Positions 17,105 through 24,827 of a stretch of DNA of 27,492 nt are shown one piece after another. Location: assembly GCA_037144075.1 (NCBI GenBank), contig JBAWXM010000025.1, forward strand, positions 1-27,492, written 5' to 3'. The DNA comes from CAIPAT01 sp037144075 (GTDB lineage: Bacteria; Verrucomicrobiota; Lentisphaeria; Victivallales; Victivallaceae). The notes below the pieces were generated by a model. It saw nothing but the letters and a program-made list of their open reading frames with translations. It had not been told where the DNA came from and searched no databases. Position 1 is the stretch's first letter; each line of letters opens with the position of its first letter. The position numbers and the translations under genes are program-made.

Positions 17105-18549
17105 GCCTCCTGATTTACGGCGCTGCCGCTGTTCAAACCGCGATCAATCTGCGCGAAGATAAGTTTGCGCGTTTCCGGAGAAATCTTTTTAATTTTCTCC
17201 AGCATAGAGACGGCGGCGCGGGACAGTTCGCGCTGATATTCATCCCCGGCGTCAATGCTCTTCAGTCCCAGCAGCGCCGTGATTGAATCTTTGAGATCAA
17301 TAATGGCGAATTCGCGGTTGTAGGAAATTTCCGGAACCGGAATGGACGGGTCCCATGCCTGCATGAGCTTCCATGCCTGCATTTCCGATTGTTCCAGGAT
17401 ATCGGCGCGAGTGGACAGGAATTGTTTGACGTTCTGCTGATCCCAGGCTTTTGATTCGGCGGACTGCGCCACGCTGGAGTCTTTCTGCACTGCCAGGCCG
17501 ATGACATCAAAAAGTTCTTTTTTCAGGTTTACATTTTCCTCCCGGATGCGGGCGGTTTCAACGCCTGACGGCGAAATATAACGGCTGACGCCTTTCTCAT
17601 CGGTAGATTCCCAGATCGCGGCGGAACGCGCCAGCACATGGCTGAATTTATGGTCGCCGGCGGAAACAGATACAGCATCGCTGTCAGGAATTATGGAGCT
17701 GCGGGCAAAATTCTCGGAGATGACGAGCAGTCCGAACATCTGCTTGACGATATTCATCTGCGCCTCCGATTCATTGTTTAGAATGGCGTCGGAAATCCTG
17801 ACCACGTCCTCGAACCAGTGGCAGGCATCCATGCCGAAGCCGTCGGACTCTTCGTAGCGGATCAGCGGTACTATGCCCAGGCGGTGTTCGCCTTGTCCGG
17901 TCACCCGGACTTTGCCGTCTGTTTTCTCGAACAGCATCCACTGGTCGCGAGTCCACAGTCTCCGGCGCAATTTGGCGACGGGCGGTGCGAACGGGTCGGC
18001 GGCACAGCAGGTTTTTTCTTCAATCAGCGCCCACATCAACCTGCCGTCGCCGCCGTAAGCCCAGTCAACAACCGACAGCGGCGAGAGAGCCACGGCATAG
18101 GGACGGATGCGTTCCCGCTGCTTGCGTTCAGGGTCGAGTTCGCCTTCGAAATGCGGCATTTCCACCAGCATCCAGGCGGCGCCGTAAACATTCAGCATGG
18201 TTGAAAACTGACGCATTACCTCGTTAGTGCGGAGACCGCTGCGCGAAAAATCCTCAACCATATCCGGCTCAGCATTTTTGCGCTGAGGCTCAGAGGAAAA
18301 GACATACTGGCTGATCAGCCGTGCGATTTTCCGGGGATAATTAAAATAATATGCCCGCCGCCGCCGTTCCTCGAACTCCAGGTCTATTTCGGAAACATGC
18401 TTTATCAGTGCAGCGTCAATATAATTTTTGCCTCCTGAATAAGCCGCCTTTGAGCGCAGCCATGTTTCGCGTCCGATACGGAATCCCGGGTGTTCACGTT
18501 TAAAAACGAACTCACAATCCGTTTTAATACGTTCAAAACTGAAAAACAT
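17101..18549 (-). CDS. Phage portal protein
   Basis: The 482-residue protein has the features of a tailed-phage portal. An N-terminal W-x-x-x-x-x-x-Y-x-G-G segment (about 29-40) is followed by RAYYFNYPRKIARLISQYVF (64-83), VYGAAWMLVEMP with conserved acidic and aromatic positions, a DWAYGGDG region, HRLGIVPLIRYE, and the long helical region DVVRISDAILNNESEAQMN. Portals form the twelve-subunit ring through which DNA enters the head. Length fits the family, so it seems complete at both ends, but the start has no ribosome binding site; TATAAT lies only seven bases before the ATG. No terminase gene is present upstream. Instead the integrase gene begins back to back with it. It therefore looks like an orphan piece of a prophage. 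Confidence 0.78.
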   Translation of the reverse strand: MFFSFERIKTDCEFVFKREHPGFRIGRETWLRSKAAYSGGKNYIDAALIKHVSEIDLEFEERRRRAYYFNYPRKIARLISQYVFSSEPQRKNAEPDMVEDFSRSGLRTNEVMRQFSTMLNVYGAAWMLVEMPHFEGELDPERKQRERIRPYAVALSPLSVVDWAYGGDGRLMWALIEEKTCCAADPFAPPVAKLRRRLWTRDQWMLFEKTDGKVRVTGQGEHRLGIVPLIRYEESDGFGMDACHWFEDVVRISDAILNNESEAQMNIVKQMFGLLVISENFARSSIIPDSDAVSVSAGDHKFSHVLARSAAIWESTDEKGVSRYISPSGVETARIREENVNLKKELFDVIGLAVQKDSSVAQSAESKAWDQQNVKQFLSTRADILEQSEMQAWKLMQAWDPSIPVPEISYNREFAIIDLKDSITALLGLKSIDAGDEYQRELSRAAVSMLEKIKKISPETRKLIFAQIDRGLNSGSAVNQEA

Positions 18550-18638
18550 TCTTATTATATTCTTGTAATTTGCGCCAACACGGTTATTATGCTATTGTAA
18601 AATATCATAATAAATCAGGTAGCAACAGAGGCAATATA

Positions 18639-20000
18639 ATGGGAAGACCGATAAAGGGCAGATTATTTAAAAGCGGTAAAAAGGAACGCTATTATCTGCA
18701 ATATTACATCAATGGTAAAGAGTTCAAACGTTCTCTGAAAGATGAAGACAAAAAACCGATTACTCAATTGCGAGAAGCAGAGAAAGCGCGCGACCTTATT
18801 CTTGCGCCATATTATGCCAAGGATGAGGTGCAGGTGAGGGAACAGGCAGTTGCCGCGCTGCATACAGCCCAAGATAAAGCCGCTATCGCTACCGAAGTAG
18901 CAAACCCGCCACTTGCTATAGCCGATGCCTGGACAGCATATAAGGATAGTCAAAACAGGCCGCAGAGCGGCGAAGTGACTCTCAAAGATTACCAAATTCA
19001 GTTTGGTATATTCTGCAAATGGCTAAAAGCCCAGCCGGAGAATCCTATATATTTACGCGATGTTACACCGGAACTTGCAACCCAGTTTGCTGTATATTTG
19101 AACAATTCCGGCAGGTCGGCAACTACTTTCAATAAATACATTACCTCTCTTCACTTATTATTTGAAACTCTTGAAAAGCCTGGCAGAATCATAATAAATC
19201 CATTTATTAAAAAAGTTATAACCAGAAAAAAACTCAACAAATCGAATACTAACTCTCGGCGGGAGTTATCTATTGAAGAACTTAAAAATATACTTAATTC
19301 AGCACATGGAGATATGGCTTTATTGATGGCGCTGGGAACGTTTACAGGTCTACGTCTGGGCGATTGCTGCACGTTGAAATGGAATGAAATCGATTTAATC
19401 AACCGGGTTATTAAACGAGTACCCAATAAGACTGCTGCACGAAAAAACAAACCTGTTCTTATTGGAATACCGGGCCCGCTCTATGCACGATTGACCGAGA
19501 TTGCGACAAAAAAGAGATGCGGCTTTTTATTGCCGGAATTTGCAAACAAATATAGAACAGCAAGTGGGCGGAATATTATTACCAACACCATTCAGGATTT
19601 TCTTAAAGAAATAGGTATTGAAACACAAAGACCAGGAACCGGGATAAAGTGGATTCCTGATGAGAAGACCGGCAAACTTAAAAGAACAGGTACACGCGCA
19701 GTCGTAGATGTCGGATTTCATTCCTTGCGCCATACATACATATCGATTCATAGTAATGCTGGTACCCCACAAGCAATTATCCAAGGTAATGTCGGGCACT
19801 CAAACCCTGCAATGACCGAGCACTATACACACATATCAATGGAAGCTGCCCGCCAAGTTGCCGGAGCCTTAGAGGCGCCATTTATGGATATTCAGGCTGT
19901 AGTCATCACTGAACCTGAGCGCGGACAATTGGCGGAACTGTCTAAAACTTTACCGATTGATAAGGTCAAAGAACTTTTAATTCTTGCGGAGATAAAATAA
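18639..20000 (+). CDS. Tyrosine recombinase/integrase
   Basis: The protein has 453 residues from the ATG at 18639, which has AGAGG nine bases upstream; a TTG 69 bp earlier extends the frame but lacks a ribosome binding site. An N-terminal arm-binding-like segment (GRPIKGRLFKSGKKERYYLQ) is followed by a core-binding domain (about 95-180) and the catalytic domain (about 205-410). The catalytic residues are R239 in TGLRLGDCC, a lysine near NKTAARKNKP, H361 and R364 in FHSLRHTY, H387 in VGHSNP, and the nucleophile Y396 in TEHYTHIS. All are present, so it should be active. It integrates or excises the element by site-specific recombination. The next gene starts two bases after its stop. Confidence 0.92.
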   Translation: MGRPIKGRLFKSGKKERYYLQYYINGKEFKRSLKDEDKKPITQLREAEKARDLILAPYYAKDEVQVREQAVAALHTAQDKAAIATEVANPPLAIADAWTAYKDSQNRPQSGEVTLKDYQIQFGIFCKWLKAQPENPIYLRDVTPELATQFAVYLNNSGRSATTFNKYITSLHLLFETLEKPGRIIINPFIKKVITRKKLNKSNTNSRRELSIEELKNILNSAHGDMALLMALGTFTGLRLGDCCTLKWNEIDLINRVIKRVPNKTAARKNKPVLIGIPGPLYARLTEIATKKRCGFLLPEFANKYRTASGRNIITNTIQDFLKEIGIETQRPGTGIKWIPDEKTGKLKRTGTRAVVDVGFHSLRHTYISIHSNAGTPQAIIQGNVGHSNPAMTEHYTHISMEAARQVAGALEAPFMDIQAVVITEPERGQLAELSKTLPIDKVKELLILAEIK

Positions 20001-20002
20001 AA

Positions 20003-21106
20003 ATGACAACTAAAAAACGATTTGCAAAAGTTAAGGTTTCAGAACGAGATATTAGAGCCATGCGATTTGATACTGATAGGCATCCTCTCTTACATAAAGT
20101 GTGGAGTGCGCTAGAAAAAAAATATTCCACCAATAATCGTCAATGGATTTTAGATAATTGTCATGGGAAGAATATTCCTAAAAAAAGTACATTTGGAGGG
20201 ACTCTTAAGCGTAATATGCCAAGATCTGGAAATATGCCTGTCGAATTTAAGATGAATGAACGTAACGATCGAGAAGAAACAGAATTAAAGAAATTCCTGG
20301 ATGATGTTTATCGGATTGAAGAGATCAATGCTGAACATATTGAACTGCAAAATGCTACTGATGCAGTAACCCGATTGAAGGTTATTCCAGAAGCCCGGGG
20401 AATTGCTGCAAAGCTTTCTGAAGACATTGAATATCTACAGAAGAATTACGATAAGATTGGTCTGTTTGCAATCATTCCCAACAGAGATAAACCATATAAA
20501 CAAATGCGATTTATGACATTCGAGGCTTTCAGTGATGAATTTATAAAGCGTGCCAAGTCAGCATTTAGGCATGGCAAAATCCCAAACTTTGAATTTTGCC
20601 ATACCAGTTATATCCGGCTTATAAGTGAAATTGTCCGTATTACCCCATGGATTATCAACAGTTGCAACGAGCAAAGGGATAGGTTGATGCTTCTCAAGCA
20701 GTCCAGCAAGAAGCCTCAGGGTGGTGGTAGAGCTGGAACTAAACCAAAATTTGCCTGCCCTCCGGCAGTCGGTAATGCCTTTATGGCGGTTTATGATTAC
20801 GCTCAACATTTTGAACGTAGTCACCACGAGCTATCTTATGATGATGTTGGCAGGGGCGAACAGACTCTAAGTGGCGCAGAGGCCGCATGGAAAAAAACAC
20901 ATGCTACTCCTAAATTTGACTATGATAAATTGCGCCTTAAAGTTATTAACTATGTAAATAAAAATAAAAAAAATCCTTGCAGGTCTATTGATCTGGCAGC
21001 TAAAGAGCTTGCTGGATATAAAGACTTCCCATGTTCAAAAAAAATTAAGGAAAAATTCAAAGAAGAGTTGGAACCAATGAGAACCCCCAAAAAAATAAAA
21101 ATCTAA
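20003..21106 (+). CDS. Unknown lysine-rich protein coupled to the integrase
   Basis: I do not recognise this 367-residue protein. It is soluble, with no signal peptide or membrane segment, basic, and ends in a lysine-rich tail (TPKKIKI). The centre (about 85-165) is probably helical. Around residue 245 there is a glycine-rich KPQGGGRAGTKPKF linker, and the last 70 residues (DYDKLRLKVINYVNKNKK) look like a small basic DNA-binding-type domain. GGAG inside the integrase 3' end provides the ribosome binding site, and the gap is two bases, so it is translated with the integrase. It is clearly more AT-rich than the replication genes downstream, suggesting a different history. A role in recombination (directionality or accessory factor) is a guess from position only. 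Confidence 0.75.
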   Translation: MTTKKRFAKVKVSERDIRAMRFDTDRHPLLHKVWSALEKKYSTNNRQWILDNCHGKNIPKKSTFGGTLKRNMPRSGNMPVEFKMNERNDREETELKKFLDDVYRIEEINAEHIELQNATDAVTRLKVIPEARGIAAKLSEDIEYLQKNYDKIGLFAIIPNRDKPYKQMRFMTFEAFSDEFIKRAKSAFRHGKIPNFEFCHTSYIRLISEIVRITPWIINSCNEQRDRLMLLKQSSKKPQGGGRAGTKPKFACPPAVGNAFMAVYDYAQHFERSHHELSYDDVGRGEQTLSGAEAAWKKTHATPKFDYDKLRLKVINYVNKNKKNPCRSIDLAAKELAGYKDFPCSKKIKEKFKEELEPMRTPKKIKI

Positions 21107-21200
21107 GAAAAAAATGCTTTTTTTGAACTTAATCCTAGGAACTCGCCAGCCACATTCCTAATGTATAGATGATACCTTATTTTTAAACAGCAAATCAGAA

Positions 21201-21228
21201 ATATAGCAGATGCTATATCAAACGTTTG
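21201..21228. promoter_or_regulatory. Two abutting perfect palindromes, operator-like
   Basis: ATATAGCAGATGCTATAT (21201-21218, eight-base arms, two-base centre) is followed without gap by CAAACGTTTG (21219-21228, perfect ten-base palindrome). They end eight bases before the AAGGAG of the HTH gene and together fill 28 bp. Such placement suits repressor binding over the start of the replication operon, or attenuating RNA structure in its leader. Confidence 0.6.
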
Positions 21229-21248
21229 CAAAAAATAAGGAGCATCGT

Positions 21249-21563
21249 ATGCTGCTATCAAACAAAATCACTCCGGAGCTTTTGGCCGGTGCGACCGGAT
21301 TAATTCGGCCGTTCTGTCCTGAACTCACCGCAACCAACCTAGTCGAAGCGATCAAGAACCACCGAAGCGAACAATCGCAGAAACCACAGGGCCTGCAAAA
21401 ATCTTTGACCTACAAAGAGTTTGCCGCGCTTGCCGGCCTTTCGCTGCCGACCGTCCACCGCCTTGCGAAAAGCAGAGCACTGAAAACCGTGAAGGTCGGG
21501 CCACGCCTTGTCCGTATCCCTGCTGTTGAAGTTGAACGCATATTGACGGAGGGTACTAAATGA
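21249..21563 (+). CDS. Small HTH protein, excisionase/MerR-like DNA-binding fold
   Basis: This is a 104-residue protein. The start at 21249 is fixed by AAGGAG six bases upstream; an earlier in-frame codon at 21210 lies inside the palindromes. The C-terminal half (about 52-100) is a winged helix-turn-helix of the excisionase type: LTYKEFAALAGLSLPTVHRL, then LKTVKVGPRLVRIPAVEVER. Such proteins act as excisionases, or as transcription or replication-initiation factors, of mobile elements. The N-terminal half (ITPELLAGATGLIRPFCPEL) is not recognised. Its stop overlaps the primase start (ATGA), so its level is tied to replication. It may bind the palindromes just upstream or the iterons downstream of the helicase gene. 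Confidence 0.75.
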   Translation: MLLSNKITPELLAGATGLIRPFCPELTATNLVEAIKNHRSEQSQKPQGLQKSLTYKEFAALAGLSLPTVHRLAKSRALKTVKVGPRLVRIPAVEVERILTEGTK

Positions 21564-22705
21564 GTAACGAAAAATGCGATCAGACCGGTCTCTTGGCGGA
21601 ACACCGGCCTGATCTGGAACACGGAACTGCAAAAAATATATCTCCTGCCGGACAAGAAATCAAGAATTCTTCATATAAGAAGAATGCTTCCAAGAACACC
21701 GAAAGAAAAATGAAGAGATTTCTGACTGCCTGTTCCAATATTCCGGCAACCGGTCGAGGTTGTCATCCGGCACTGCTAGGAGTCGCGAATCTTGGGGTGA
21801 ACGCTGGTCTAGATGATACGGAAATATTCAACAATATCCGTAGTAAAATCCCGCCAGGGTCACGGGTTGTGCCGGACGAGGAAATCTGGCAGGCTATAGC
21901 GAAGGCCCGGAACCAGCCCGCCCCTACGCTGCGGCGTCCTTTGAAACGGCAATTGCCTGTCGTCCATAAACTGAAGAAAAAGGAGGTCGCACAGGCCGCA
22001 CTGCAAGCAATCATCGCCAAGGGCGGCGGCGGTATTAGCTGCGCTGATTTAGTCAAAACTTCTCCTGTCCCAATTGATGGCTCTGAATACGATATGATTC
22101 TGCTACTAAAAACTCTTTATTCACCAGACGATCCCGTGTTTATCGGTAGAAGAGGAGATCCGGGGATAATCGGCAAGACTATCCGGACTGTGGCCCAATG
22201 GACCGCCTTCTTCCAGAATGGATATCAAAGGCTGGCCAAATTCCCGGAAGCATTATGCTGGTCCCACGAACAATTTCTTTCAGATTCGTTCCCGCACATT
22301 ATGGCCAACCCGCTGTCCGGTTTGCTCGGCAAGACCAAAAGCGGCAAGGATACTTACCGTGGTGATGCATGCGTCAAGGCTTTTCGTTTCGCTGTCGGGG
22401 AGTTCGATAACTTGTCGGTGGAGGAACAGCTTGCGTTCTGGAAAGGGCTTGGCCTGCCATTATGCGCGGTCATTCATAGCGGCAGCCGTTCAATACATTC
22501 CTGGGTAAGGGTTGATGGTGTAAAGGACGCAGCCTGCTGGGAACGCGTCATCGAACAGGGCTTATTTCCGATCCTGACTGGCCTTGGATGTGACCCCGCG
22601 TGCAAAAATGAATCCAGACTGTCGAGGCTGCCGGGTATATACCGTCCTGAAAAGAATCAGTGGCAACGGCTATTGTGGTTATGCCCTGATGGAGGTGTGC
22701 TATGA
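21560..22705 (+). CDS. Archaeo-eukaryotic-type primase (AEP-like)
   Basis: The 381-residue protein has a basic N-terminus, then a PriCT-like helical domain at about 50-117 (PATGRGCHPALLGVAN, RVVPDEEIWQAIAKA). The C-terminal catalytic part runs from about 230 to 381. AEP signatures are visible: the acidic pair E281-x-D283 in VGEFDNLS, the S-x-H motif in HSGSRSIHSWVRVD (307-319), a third acidic residue D345 in GCDPACKNESR, and RLSRLPG (353-359). It should make primers for, or copy, the element's own DNA. The domain order (PriCT-like before the catalytic region) is the reverse of many phage primases. It is coupled by ATGA overlaps both to the HTH gene upstream and to the helicase downstream. Confidence 0.78.
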   Translation: MSNEKCDQTGLLAEHRPDLEHGTAKNISPAGQEIKNSSYKKNASKNTERKMKRFLTACSNIPATGRGCHPALLGVANLGVNAGLDDTEIFNNIRSKIPPGSRVVPDEEIWQAIAKARNQPAPTLRRPLKRQLPVVHKLKKKEVAQAALQAIIAKGGGGISCADLVKTSPVPIDGSEYDMILLLKTLYSPDDPVFIGRRGDPGIIGKTIRTVAQWTAFFQNGYQRLAKFPEALCWSHEQFLSDSFPHIMANPLSGLLGKTKSGKDTYRGDACVKAFRFAVGEFDNLSVEEQLAFWKGLGLPLCAVIHSGSRSIHSWVRVDGVKDAACWERVIEQGLFPILTGLGCDPACKNESRLSRLPGIYRPEKNQWQRLLWLCPDGGVL

Positions 22706-24207
22706 GTGACACCGCAGAAGCACTAGCTGAAAAAATGAAAGAATTCATTCCGGCTTCAACAGCGCCTGATGAACCGGAAAGGATAGTAATCAGGTTGCCG
22801 AATAAAATAGGACAGACCGACGGCGACACCGTCTTGGAGACCGCGGAGGTGCTTGCCGCAACGGGGGAATTCTTTATCTTCAACAACCGGGTAGTGCAAG
22901 TTACCGGGGATCATCTGAGCGCCCCTACTTCATCGGGATTAGCCACGGATATCGAAAAATATATTGATCCGCTCGCATGGATAAAAGATCAGGAAGTGCG
23001 TCAGGGGTTCCCGGAAGCCCTTGCCCGCCGGTTGATTGAATCAGAACAGGCAAAAGCGCTTTTTTCTGTGATTTTGCTGAAGTCGAATGTTTTGCTGCCG
23101 TACCGTGATAACGGCAAGCTGAAATTCACCATAGCCGGGTATGATCCTGTTCACAAGGTATGGACATCACCCAATGCGCTGCCGGTCCGTAAGATCAGTC
23201 TGTGGCGGGCAAGGAAGGTATTACGGGGGTTGCTGCATGAATTCTGTTTTCTGGAAACCGAGCTGGATATTGCCCGCACCCTGGCATTTTTGCTCTCGCT
23301 GATGCTGGCATTACTGACCGGCGGCTGCCGCGCCCAGATATTCCACATCTGCGCCAACCGGGAAGGTTTGGGGAAGGATTACTTGATGGCTATGGCGGCA
23401 ATTATCTATACCGGCCAGAAGATGGCGGATTGCGCCCCTCCAGGCTCAGATGATGAGTTCCGCAAACTGCTGCTTGCAATCTGCATTGCCGGCGATCCGT
23501 TTTTCTTTATATCCAACTTCAAAGATCATCTGGAAAGCCAGGCACTTGAACAGGCCGCCACTTCAGCCTTTATCAAAGGCAGAATCCTGGGCAAGACGGA
23601 GCTTTCAACTGCTGCCAACCGGGCAATATATGCGCTGACCAGCAACCGGGGGACTATTTCACCTGACCTTGAACGGCGGGTGCTGGACATCCGGCTTGAA
23701 TTTCTGGAGGAGGAAATCTGCAACAGGCGTTTCAAGCGTGACATCCACGATTACCTGCTACGCAATAGAAGCCTGGTCTTAGCTGCGCTGTATTCGCTGG
23801 TGCAGCATTGGGCCGATGCCGGCACTCCGCTGGTTGATGTTTCGATTCCTTCGTTCACCGGCTGGAGCCAGGTTGTTGCCAGCATCCTGGTGTCGTCCGG
23901 CTTCCAGAACCCGTTCGATAAACGCAAGGTGGTTTCAGCCGCCCTGGACGACTCCGGTAACCGGGAGGATAAGAATTTTTCGATGTTACTGGATTTCTGT
24001 GCTGAACAAGGAAAAAGCATGACCCCTGCGGATATAAGGTGGCTTGCATTGCATCATGAGCTGTTCAGTTGGCTGGAAATGGAAAAGAGGAGCGGTCAGG
24101 TTGCCTTCGCAGCTATCCTTAAGGGGCGGGACCGCCGCATCTACCGGGGGCTGCGCTTGGTAATTCACCGGGGGCGGACAACCATTTATGAGGTGGAACG
24201 GGTTTAA
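22702..24207 (+). CDS. SF3/P4-like replication helicase-ATPase with altered P-loop
   Basis: This 501-residue protein matches the helicase partner of AEP primases in phages and plasmids. It has an N-terminal regulatory region (about 45-185, including IAGYDPVHKVWTSPNALPV) and an ATPase core at about 190-335 (ARTLAFLLSLMLALLTGG, then the P-loop, ILGKTELST, LTSNRGTISPDLERRVLDIRL). The last element is the expected sensor/arginine-finger stretch (N315, R325-R326). The P-loop is NREGLGKD (219-226): the lysine is kept, but Asp replaces the usual Thr/Ser. The Walker B position reads FFFISNF (267-273), with Ser where family members have Asp (DN). ATP hydrolysis may thus be weak or rewired. The start overlaps the primase stop (ATGA). 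The iteron region follows directly. Confidence 0.75.
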   Translation: MSDTAEALAEKMKEFIPASTAPDEPERIVIRLPNKIGQTDGDTVLETAEVLAATGEFFIFNNRVVQVTGDHLSAPTSSGLATDIEKYIDPLAWIKDQEVRQGFPEALARRLIESEQAKALFSVILLKSNVLLPYRDNGKLKFTIAGYDPVHKVWTSPNALPVRKISLWRARKVLRGLLHEFCFLETELDIARTLAFLLSLMLALLTGGCRAQIFHICANREGLGKDYLMAMAAIIYTGQKMADCAPPGSDDEFRKLLLAICIAGDPFFFISNFKDHLESQALEQAATSAFIKGRILGKTELSTAANRAIYALTSNRGTISPDLERRVLDIRLEFLEEEICNRRFKRDIHDYLLRNRSLVLAALYSLVQHWADAGTPLVDVSIPSFTGWSQVVASILVSSGFQNPFDKRKVVSAALDDSGNREDKNFSMLLDFCAEQGKSMTPADIRWLALHHELFSWLEMEKRSGQVAFAAILKGRDRRIYRGLRLVIHRGRTTIYEVERV

Positions 24208-24223
24208 AGGGTACGGGGATGTA

Positions 24224-24407
24224 TATCTCCGGGTATCTCGTACATATCTCCCCTTATCCGTAAGTAGTTAATTCTGAGGTTAATTATGTATATCTTGTAT
24301 ATCTTGTATATCTTTTTAAAAATCTATATAAAAGAAAATAGATAATAATAATATATATAAGGCCGACAGAAAAAGATACCCGAGATACCCGAGATACCCG
24401 AGATACC
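24224..24407. repeat. Iterons around an AT-rich tract, candidate replication origin
   Basis: Immediately after the helicase gene come three exact tandem copies of TGTATATCT (24287-24313), an AT-only-like stretch (24313-24360), and three and two-thirds exact copies of GATACCCGA (24375-24407). On the left, TATCTCCGGGTATCTCG (24224-24240) is almost the reverse complement of the right-hand repeats, and CATATCTCC follows at 24243. A weak DnaA-box-like TTATCCGTA lies at 24254. Direct nine-base repeats beside a DNA-unwinding-type tract, next to primase and helicase genes, are the usual plan of an iteron origin. Confidence 0.6.
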
Positions 24408-24499
24408 AGATTTTAGGCGGAATTTGGATAAATGTCCTAACCAGCAGATACACCGGAGATAGCCGTCAGTCAACAGGAGATCCGCCAGCCCCACATGGA

Positions 24500-24787
24500 A
24501 TGCCGAAAAAAACTTTTTACCGGCGGACTGCGGGAAAGCACGGGCGGCTTAAAGTTGACGCGCCGGATGGTGGGGTACAGCACCGGACTGGGTGCCGGAA
24601 TTCCGGCTCGGCGTTGAAGTTAAAGCCGGCAGAAATCTGGCGGAACTGGAGTAAGCTACGGCTAGAAGTCGGGCAGATAAACTTCTTAAATATGGAGGGT
24701 ACAATTTTTATTTTAATGCCAACGCTACTAGAAAATAGCGGTAAAAATGAATTAAAAGTCCCAATGACCAGGGAGGTCATGGGATAA
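24500..24787 (+). CDS. Doubtful ORF downstream of the origin-like region
   Basis: A 95-codon frame starts at ATG 24500 but lacks a close ribosome binding site (AGGAG is 21 bases away). The product is basic at the start (MPKKTFYRRTAGKHGRLK) and matches nothing I recognise. The same stretch contains a 14-bp palindrome GCCGGAATTCCGGC (24594-24607) and hairpins CGCTA/TAGCG (24723-24740) and ATGACC/GGTCAT (24764-24780), and other frames look just as protein-like. It may be noncoding or a decayed gene. Confidence 0.2.
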   Translation: MPKKTFYRRTAGKHGRLKVDAPDGGVQHRTGCRNSGSALKLKPAEIWRNWSKLRLEVGQINFLNMEGTIFILMPTLLENSGKNELKVPMTREVMG

Positions 24788-24827
24788 AGTTATAGTTTAA
24801 AAATAGAAGAAGGATTTTAGGACAAAA

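Noticed and set aside
18570..18638. N-terminal extension of the integrase from a TTG codon
   Set aside because: No ribosome binding site; the ATG at 18639 has AGAGG upstream and begins the typical integrase N-terminus.
18540..18640. tRNA or attachment-site repeat at the integrase end
   Set aside because: No tRNA-like cloverleaf or 3' tRNA end is visible, and no matching direct repeat was found by eye in the rest of the window.
24254..24262. DnaA box TTATCCGTA
   Set aside because: Two mismatches to the consensus and only one copy; mentioned only as a weak hint within the origin-like region.
24287..24407. Short CRISPR-like array
   Set aside because: Repeats are nine bases long and directly abutting, with no spacers and no cas genes nearby.
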